A DNA stretch of 64,000 nucleotides from Haliclystus octoradiatus (lineage: Eukaryota > Cnidaria > Staurozoa > Stauromedusae > Haliclystidae): positions 24,999,793-25,063,792 of the forward strand of contig OU744449.1 of the NCBI GenBank assembly GCA_916610825.1, written 5' to 3'. The notes under the pieces are model-generated. The model was not told the origin of the DNA, did no database searches, and saw nothing but the letters and a program-made list of their open reading frames with translations. The position numbers and the translations under genes are program-made. The first letter of the stretch is position 1. Every line of letters starts with the position of its first letter. Shown piece after piece: positions 55,674-64,000 of this stretch.

Positions 55674-58600
55674 CTACATATAACATGGAACAACTTTCTC
55701 TTGTTTGACAAATGCTATTCCAGTCTGCCTGAAAAAATAAACAAGTACATCTTGTTCGATTCCGTTTGTTCTTCAATCCTTGATCTGTGATACATAGACA
55801 GGCTCTACATAGCAAGGAGCCTTCAACATTCCATAGATCTACTCACGAAATCTCATTTGGCGGATGAAAATAATTTCCACCTTCCTCGTCATCCGCATCT
55901 AGCTTCAATGCTACCGTTTCTTTTCTCATTGTATATAATACTAATGCTTCAATAAAAAATATACCAGCCCAAAGTAATGGATATAATCTCTTATCCTCAT
56001 ACCCTAACAAATCTGCACTAATAAATGCTGTAATCATCTCTGGTACTGAATTTGAAAAATTAACATACGCCATAGCTGTTGCTCGTAGCCAAGTAGGATA
56101 TACCTCTGGTGTGTAAGTTTGCATTATCGAGAATACAGGTACAATAAAGAAATATGCCAAACAAATAAACACTGGTAGGATATTAGTCCATTGATCAGCA
56201 AACACAAGACCAAGTAAGGATAATATCGATCCGGTTAAATATATCATCCATGTTTTTAATCTTCCAAAAATAATTTTATCAATAAGATACATAGCCAATA
56301 ACAAACCAGGTAATTCCGAACCAATTGTTATAAATGTTACCATATATGGATTTAAACCATACCGTTTCAAATATTGTGGTAGATAGATTGTAACACCCCA
56401 ATATCCAAATGTATGTAAAAACCAAACTAATGATAAGTGAATAGTTGTTAAAAGAAATTGTTTAGTGAATAAACTGGAAAATTGACCACGGCGAGGTTCA
56501 GGTTCGTAGAATACATATTTTCCCTTCAATACATCTTCAGTATTATTCTCTACTGCAACACGGTTTAATATATCAATAGCTTTAGCATATTGTCCGCTTG
56601 TTAAATAATATTTCGCCGATTCAACATTGAAAAATAACCGCCCAACAAAAATCAGCATGGCCGGAATAGAAGCCATACCAATGAAAATACGCCAATGATT
56701 TCCAGGTAATAAAAGCCAAGCAATACCAGCTACATATAATACACCAAGAGTACCACAAAGTGTAATTGACATCATATAAGCTCCTCTATGTTTTCGTGGA
56801 AGGAATTCAATCATAAGAGTGAAATCAACACTGTATAACGTGCCAATTCCAACGGATACAATTGATCTAGAAAAGTCAAGCAGGAATATCCTTAAATTTT
56901 AATTGAGTACCACCTGTTCACTGAGTTCAGGGACTTGAGGCTGCAAATATTCAATGATGATGCCCTAGCGTAGTGGTTAGGGCATTGGACCTCAGCCCGC
57001 ATGGTCTTAGGTTCAATCCCTGGCAGGAGTACTATTGGTGGAGGATTACCTCAGATGGCAGAGCAACCGAACTTCAGATTGGATCATTTCTGATCGACCG
57101 TGGTTCAAATCCCCCCTAAGGTAAACTCAGACTTGACTTTATCTGAAACATCAAATGAGTACCAACTGTGGGTGGCGGATGGAATGGTTCAGAAGGAATT
57201 GCATTGTGAGCAGCTGCGGCGCATCGTTGCGCATTGACAATCAAGACCTATCTGCCGTGAAATCTGTTGAAATTGATCTGCAGTGTCGCGGCTGAGATCA
57301 ACAAAGAGCGTTTAAAATCATTGCTCTCAGCGAAAAAAGCCACTCATCTAGAAACAGAGGAGTGGTACAGGTGCCTTCGGTAGGGCGACACCATCTACAT
57401 TTACTATTGGTTGGAGTCAGGAAGGGTATCTTACCATTAAAACTCACACACGCTTCAAAATAAAACATTAACAAATTAACCAACCACCTTTATGAAAAAA
57501 GCTATCAGCTTACAACACACCATAAAAAATTCATGAACAGTTCCTAAATAGTTTATGAACTGTTTACGTTAGTTCAGGAATGTTAAATTATGATTTGTTT
57601 TCATGAACATTTTCAAGAACTGTTCATGAAAATTGTATCATTAAAAGTAGTACTAAACAAACTTTTTTCCCAGGGACATGCCAAAGGCTACATCTTCCTT
57701 TCTGCGGGAGAAATGTTAAGAATTTACCCATGTGAAAAATAGTTCAGGAGTTCATGAATAGTTCATGAACGCTAAATGGCCCAATTCATGAACAGTTCAT
57801 GAAATTTGGAGGTCATTTAACATTCATGAACTGTTAATGAACATTTCCTGAACTCCTGAACTGTTTTTTGCAGGGGTCATGAGAGGGACGGCACATTCTT
57901 ATTAATATCAGCATTCAGCATATTCTTACAATATGACATTATAACTTACTGAACTACTAACACACACATCTTTTCGTTTGCATGATTCCACAGCAAAGTT
58001 CAAAAGTTTGAAAAACAGTAATAACTCATCACCAAATATTTTTTAGGAGTATAATAATAATTCTTATTTTTGATTTTGGCGTCCACTCAAGGTGTGAACG
58101 TTGTCACATATCATGAATGACACCTTTATAGTTAATCATGAATGTGTTAGTTTTACACGTGTATTAGAATGTTATGATTAGATTCTTGTTGGCTACGCCT
58201 GAGTCAGCTTGTCGTTTTATGTCTCTCATTTAATATTATGACAAACGTCTCGCAAAATATTGTGTGTGTTTATTTGTATCGATATGGCGATAATAATACT
58301 ATAGTAATATTATCAAACTCGGAAAGCAGCAAGAGCTTACAAACATTTGATTCTTATGTGCTTCACTATTTAATATACAGTCAAACCTGTTATGATGGTC
58401 ACCTCTATACAGCGGCCACCTGTCTATAGTGGTCACTCTTGCAATGTCTAAAATAGTATTTTCTATTGAATAAAACCTGTATACAAAGGCCACCTATCTA
58501 TAGTGGTCAATTTATCTACCTCTCGTAGCTGGCTGTTATATACATGTTTCACTGTATAACTTTTTTTTAAAAGATCTTCGGTATTTTTCTACTATTCAAT

Positions 58601-59513
58601 TTTACAAACTTGACAAGCCAAGTCCCCAGGCCAAAAAAATACGATTAACTTATTGCGCTAGTCTGTGCAACTGCTTCATTCTATGGTTCAATGGTATATA
58701 TATATATATATATATACTGTACTTTAAAGAACCATACAAAGAACATGGCATTGTCTAAGGAAGAAGGGAAATCATTTGAAGACAGAAATGGAGTCCACAC
58801 TTCAACATGAGCCCTTGTGAGTAACAAGCTAGCATAATTTAGCTACTTCCAATAATAAGGTTGCATTCATAAATGAACAAGGCCTACACAGAATCTGATA
58901 GGTGGCATAGTCTATATAGTTGAGTCTATCTCAGTCTTTATCTAGTTTTGGTGTTGAAAATCAAGGTCATTCTACTACTTGAAACTATAACATACTGAAA
59001 AACTATTTGCAAACAAAATAAGGAAATAAATTAAGTTTTGTGAATAATACACAACACTTACCGTAATAGTACAAACGACCAAAACGTAGGTGCAAAAGAT
59101 GACCCCACCCCAAAACCAGCACATACGCCAATGCCAATAAGAAATGGCCACCGACGACCATATTCATCACTAACTTTGCCGCTAATCACACATCCAATTA
59201 TGCTAGCTAATGCCTTACAAAAAGGCAACCATGCATATTGAGTATTATCAATTCCCCATAATTCCTGAACAGGATCAGTGCTAAATACAAAAACTAACAA
59301 TTCAGCACACATGGCAAAAAATCCACCACCGCTTAATAATAATAATTTTTTTTGAAAACAACCAACACCAATATCTGTAATAATCGTTTCAAAATCAACA
59401 AGAGATGAACAGCTTGTATCACTCCTTTCAAATTCATCTTTATTAGTATCACTTTCACCGATATCAGTGGCAATTGAATAGAATGAAGAATTGAAATGCG
59501 AGTTAGAAGTCAT
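55674..59513 (-). CDS. SVOP/SV2-like major facilitator transporter
   Basis: Exons (minus): 59513-59062, 56866-55847 and 55728-55674, together 508 residues. The joins preserve frame: ...FWSFVLLR then SIVSVGIGTLYSVDF. MFS signatures are GKVSDEYGRRWPF in loop 2-3 (residues about 112-124), EFLPRKHRG in loop 4-5, a YTPEVYPTWLRA block before helix 11, and twelve hydrophobic segments. The closest family I recognise is SVOP, the synaptic-vesicle-2-related organic ion transporters. In exon 2 the frame would stop at a TGA that is part of the donor GTGAGT. Splicing at that donor to TTTTTTCAG at 55729 replaces the stop with an 18-residue tail ending CYM. The unspliced form would be 491 residues. The 2.2-kb first intron carries nested SINEs and a Tigger MITE. 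Confidence 0.85.
56957..57515 (+). mobile_element. tRNA-derived SINE, family A, interrupted
   Basis: The head (GCGTAGTGGTTAGGGC, GGTTCAATCCC) is at 56957-57039. The body resumes after the inserted SINE at 57412 (GGAGTCAGGAAGGGTATC) and runs to the AACCAACCACC tail. Lies in intron 1 of the SVOP-like gene. Confidence 0.75.
57040..57401 (+). mobile_element. tRNA-derived SINE, family B, nested in family A
   Basis: Head GGAGGATTACCTCAGATGGC, B box GGTTCAAATCCC, same body as the copy at 54551 plus an extra block of about 80 bp (57255-57345). Target duplication TACTATTGGT at 57030-57039 and 57402-57411. Confidence 0.85.
57735..57877. repeat. Palindromic GTTCATGAAC element
   Basis: A compact copy of the element at 28674: AGTTCAGGAGTTCATGAA to CTCCTGAACTGTTTTTTGCA with GGGG at the edge. 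Confidence 0.6.
58378..58554 (+). repeat. Tigger/pogo-like MITE
   Basis: 177 bp between TA sites with well-preserved ends (CAGTCAAACCTGTTATGA and TACATGTTTCACTG). It lies in intron 1 of the SVOP-like gene. Confidence 0.75.
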
Positions 59514-59568
59514 CTAGATGCCAACATAAAAAAAGAAAAAAGATTATTAATTTACATATGAAAAGTAG

Positions 59569-59880
59569 ATACGCAGCAGCTATGAGAGGTATAAAAATTG
59601 ACCACTATAGACAGGTGACCCTTATATACAGGGTTAATTTAATGGATAATACTATTTTAGACATTGTAAGAGTGACCACTATAGACAGGTGACCTTTATA
59701 TACAGGGTTAATTTAATGGATAATACTATTTTAGACATTGTAAGAGTGACCACTATAGACAGGTGAACTTTATATACAGGGTTGATTCAATAGAAAATAC
59801 TAATTCAGACATTGTAAGAATGACCACTACATGTGGATACTAATTATAGAGGTGACCGTTACTTAACAGGTTTTACTGTA
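59569..59880 (-). repeat. Tigger/pogo-like MITE with tandem internal units
   Basis: The stretch GTGACCACTATAGACAGGTG recurs about every 75 bp between 59605 and 59765, ending in CAGGTTTTACTGTA. Internal amplification like that at 20831-21279. It starts about 55 bp upstream of the SVOP-like start codon. Confidence 0.65.
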
Positions 59881-60229
59881 TTTATTATTTACATCTAAAG
59901 ACAAATGCCAACAACCTTCTCTTGATAAATAAGATAGAGTTTCCAAAAATGTTTATTCAATAATATTCATCTATCAATTTGTCATATTTTAACCAAATTT
60001 TTTGTGAATAGTAACCTATCATCAGATCCACATGGTATAAGCTCTGTTTTTATTTTTGCATTATCTTTTCTAGCGAAACATGCCACAGCTATGCATTATT
60101 GATTGCTGAGAACGTCATTGTCCCTCTATTGTTCCTTTTCTGTTCTCAGTCAATTGTAGGGAGATTTGGCACATCTGCTTGTATGCGCAAAGTTTCTGCC
60201 CTATTTTGTTCCCTTTCTCATTAACTTCG

Positions 60230-60530
60230 AATCAAAGCAGTTTTATTCACCAAGGCAAAAGCTATGAAATCGCCCGCACCCAAATATTTTGTGGTCACCC
60301 CCAAGATCTCGTCGAAAAAGGCACCTTTCAACGAGATCTAGGGCTCTTTACCAGATTGTTGACTTCTTCACAGGCAGTAAAGCAAACTTGTGTAAGGTCC
60401 TGCAGTACTGTACTCTGCAAAGGAAATTGGGCATTGATGTCACGCCGGTCTGCAAGTGTGGATCAGTGCGCAGAGAATATATTCCTAAGCATTTTTCTGA
60501 AATTGGTACTAACTATTTTTAAAATTTAAT
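60230..60530 (+). mobile_element. Possible non-LTR retrotransposon remnant
   Basis: 60289-60522 encodes RRKRHLSTRSRALYQIVDFF, then GIDVTPVCKCGSVRREYIPK. It resembles the RNase H/zinc-knuckle tail (LTGH...PLC.CG..E...H) of some non-LTR elements. Short and frameshifted. Confidence 0.4.
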
Positions 60531-62735
60531 AGCATGGCAATGATGATTGAATTTGATGTCAAAAAAATAAAATAATTCAAACAAATAAAAAAATAATTTG
60601 ATGTCAGCTCAACGTCAATTCAAATATAGGACTAGGATTACAGATTGACAATACAGTTACTGTATTACAGTATAGAAATAGACAGTAAAAATGTACACAT
60701 TAACATTTTGCAAACGTAAGTCTTACAGCACTTACATTTTCTTGTTGCTTTTATTCCTTTCCTTATCCATAGATCCACACCTATACTTGAACAAATTTAA
60801 CAATGGTTGAAAATAATTTTGATTTAGAAATGATATCAAATAATTCAATCCATCCAACCAACAGCTCAACTCAGCAAGCGATCAAAAAATAACTTAATCT
60901 GTAAAGGCATTACCAATCTTGAATATTTGAGACTAATTTTTAAACCTCTAGAATGCGGCATAAATTCTACGATGTTGTAGATTTGTGAAATTGCATAAGA
61001 TAAAGACAGTCATGAGACATGAGGTCACAAAGGATTATTTTTGGACCACTTCGCGTCGCCCTATTGATTCTACCTCAAAATAGTTTTCAAAAATGCTGTC
61101 TCGTTTTGTTTTGTTGATCACCACAGCAGGAAATCGATGAGCCGAAAAGAAAAGATTGGCTGTAGCCGATGAACTGAGAAGTAAAAGAAAAGGCCGATTG
61201 TGGGAAGAGAATTCTTAGCATAAATTACAAATCGAAAATGATTATGAATAAGCTTACTTTGAAAGATATTACCTCTGTACTTCAATAAAAGTTGACTTGT
61301 CTTTCATACAATGGAGCAGAGTAATACGTATCGTAAAGGTTAGTAAACATATTGACACTCAGTTCTGTATAGTTCATATTTTTTGTGCTATGTCCAGATT
61401 TAAAACATCACTTTCCATTTTAACTCATTGCCTTCTCTAACTTACGCTAATGACTCATAAAGTATAGTTATCAGTTTGTTAGATCTTTGCATATCGACAC
61501 GGAAGACAATAATATGCCTAGTCGAATAATTTACACAATTCACAGTCATCATTTTAAGATCGTACAAAGCTTTCAGCACAAACTGGCTCTGTTTATTTGG
61601 CTATAATCTAGTTCTGTACTTATAGGCCTACTTGATTCTCTTGGCTCGCTGGATTCTTTTACACACGTCATTTGTAATCTTCTTATATTAGTGAGCAATA
61701 TTCGCTTCAATGAATCAGAAAATCGGTTAGACAATATTTGGAAACATTCACACCCTGCTATAGTCTTTCGCTGATGTCTGCTTGCTTGCCGGTTTGCAAG
61801 CATCAATTTCATAATTGAATCAGTTTTGTTTAACGGTATGTAAATACATAATTGATTTCTAATTAGCTTTTCAAATCAACACTCATTGGAATAAAGTTGT
61901 CTGGAATTGCTATTGTTAGTATATTATGTCAATGTTTTGAAAATTCTAAATTAAGTTTCTAAGCTGGTCTCTAAGTATTTAGCCAAGCTACACGTTCATT
62001 CTGAATGGTCGCACTATTATTAGAGCTAGATTAGAAAACAACAGATAAATCGATAGACCTATTTAAAACTCGTAGACCTATGTATATATAATTATGGCAA
62101 TTCTTAAGGTAGCTGAGTTCCTATGAATGAATTATTTCAACAACTCTCGAAAAATTAGGACGATTAATGTCGTTGTTTGTCCAATCTTTACTGAACGACA
62201 ATTATCTGTGTTTTGTTAACAAAAATTAACCGGAAAGTTAATTTTAATAGCGTACGGCTTTCTTATCTGTCATACATCACAATTTAATATATTTATTCAT
62301 ATCAAATTCTTTTTTGGTGGATATAGGTCTATCATGCTTTCCTGTTTAAAAACCACTGATTTTAAATTTTTAATTAACCATGACCAAATCGACACTTTAT
62401 GAATTGTCTACTACCAGCATGCAACTAGCTGTTAATCTTGTGTATACTCAGTAGCTCTCTTCCAAACATAATATTTAATATAGTAGTGTCAAAAGTCTCT
62501 GTCCTTAAATTATGCTGATCAATTGTTGTTTCAGAATATTTTAACATAAACTAAAATAAATAGATAAATAAATATATAAAAGCTCTTTATGAAAAGAGAT
62601 TAATTTCAAAAAAGTGTTTTCATTCTGGAATCCCAGCTATTTTCTGATTATTTCTTCATAGATTCTCGTTAGCACAACCCCCTTGTACACATTAGCCTAT
62701 ATACCGTAATAGATACCTTTTCAAGAAAACAGTTC

Positions 62736-63019
62736 TTAATGTGTATATCCCGGATATTGGGAGATTGCTTCTTTAGATAGAGAAAAATTTTCTATTCACA
62801 TATGATCTTTTTGTGTTTTTACTTTGCGCGATCATTTCTCCTTCAAAAATGCAGTCAAAGTGACGATTTTGGGTTAATTTTGTGTCTAGCACTCTTTTTC
62901 CTCCAACAGGAACCCGTTTGCTTGCGCAAAGTAAAAATACAAGAAGAATATATGTACTAATAGAAAATTTTTCTCTATCTAAAAAAGCAATCTCCCAATA
63001 TCCGGGATATACATTTTAA
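62736..63019. mobile_element. Foldback MITE with about 60-bp TIRs
   Basis: Arms 62740-62800 and 62955-63015 are complementary (TATCCCGGATATTGGGAG / CTCCCAATATCCGGGATA). TTAA occurs at both edges. The inner part also pairs (TTTTTACTTTGCGC / GCGCAAAGTAAAAA). Confidence 0.65.
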
Positions 63020-64000
63020 ATTGGTAGTTTATAAGAAATGAAAATATATGTACAATGCGAAAACAACAGATGATTTAATGATCAATTTAACCAAGATTTT
63101 AGAACCCTGGGATCCCCACTATTTTTCTTCAATGCCTATTTATGTTTTTGAATGGAATTGAGAAATCTTAAACGGTTATAACAACATGATTTATTCGTCA
63201 GTTTTGCCAGACTGGCCTGCATTTCAATAAAAATTAGTGTTGAAGAGCAGGGTCATTACATGCCAAATCAATACTTATACTTAGACCTATAATGATACCC
63301 GGGACCCGAGAAGAGTAGGAATCCTGGAATCCTAGATTCTGGAAGGTTAGAGCAAATTCAAAGAAAATTGATGTTTTAACGATTTATTGGTCAAACGTCA
63401 AAAACAAAAATTGTGAAGAGAATTGAGCCTATAGATGCTTGCACTATAAAAACAATTTATATATGCCAAAGTTATTGTACAGTGATAGACCTTAATATGT
63501 GAAGGCTTATTTTTAAGCTTATTAAATTTTAAAACCTTTTAAAACTGACAATATGCCAACATCCTTTGCTTAGTGTCTTATTAAAGCGATATATTTATGT
63601 TGACGTCTTCAAATTAACCCTCCTAATATGATTGCTACACCTGCTCTGCTTTATATTTGAAAGGCCCCAACCAAATGACTTGTTTTTCTGTCAACATCAA
63701 TGAAAATTGACCACGCTCACAATAATGGTGTGTGTTGAATTTCGCTTTGAATACTTTCAAATATTTCGCCATCATTGTGAATATTCTAACTACTTATACG
63801 ACTGACACCAAAACCATGAAATTTCATTGCATTTTCACATTTTATTATCGTGGATATTGATGTTTCCATGGTTTTTAAACTTTTTCATCCAGTTTAAGAA
63901 TTTGTGGTTTTCACTTTTTACATTTTCACGGTGTTTTCACAATACTTTGATGGCATTTTCATGGTTTTGGTGTTGGTAGTGTTAGTTGGTAAATGTTGAT

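Larger units (their letters stand above)
59881..64000. other. Right end of the window
   Basis: 4.1 kb with a possible retrotransposon remnant (60230), the foldback MITE (62736), CAGGGTCC-type debris (63300) and a CATGAAA element (63805). No gene is recognised. Confidence 0.5.

Noticed and set aside
61573..61812. 79-residue minus-strand frame as an exon
   Set aside because: No family match, no neighbouring exons in phase, no clear splice sites.

Overview
The window is AT-rich, intron-rich and packed with DNA-transposon debris. It looks like the nuclear genome of an invertebrate animal. The abundant TAGGCCTA words and the mix of Tigger-, hAT- and Harbinger-type miniature elements, tRNA-derived SINEs and hammerhead ribozymes suggest a non-vertebrate deuterostome such as a hemichordate or echinoderm. 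That guess is inference; no phylogenetic test was possible.

Six protein-coding genes can be read, all on the minus strand. (1) 803-10672: the N-terminal eight coding exons of UBE2O, a giant E2/E3 hybrid ubiquitin ligase; the catalytic UBC domain lies beyond the left edge. (2) and (3) 11637-12362 and 17162-17977: two intronless AIG1/ADTRP-family membrane hydrolases in tandem. (4) 20675-42350: an 18-exon gene encoding a 446-residue protein with a RUN-PDZ-PTB domain order that I do not recognise as any named vertebrate gene. (5) 43901-52483: a complete 10-exon lysosomal/secreted alpha-L-fucosidase of 479 residues. (6) 55674-59513: an SVOP/SV2-like major facilitator transporter in three exons. 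The exon chains were built by hand from reading frame, splice sites and family matches, and every junction keeps frame. The genes share no obvious pathway.

The rest is mobile DNA: Tigger/pogo-like MITEs with TA targets, a second TA MITE family, TTAA-flanked elements (a 2.2-kb foldback and three copies of exactly 207 bp), a 1.15-kb hAT element with a perfect 8-bp target duplication, two Harbinger-type elements, two tRNA-derived SINE families (one nested inside the other), and decayed non-LTR retrotransposons, one family ending in an expanded (ACT)n tail.

The most interesting signal is a set of type I hammerhead self-cleaving ribozymes at 7.3, 13.45, 13.8, 14.0 and 16.0 kb, plus decayed ones. 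Two of them sit in an exact 350-bp tandem duplication. They lie in outward-facing inverted repeats and share a flanking sequence module. They resemble animal retrozymes or Penelope-element terminal repeats.
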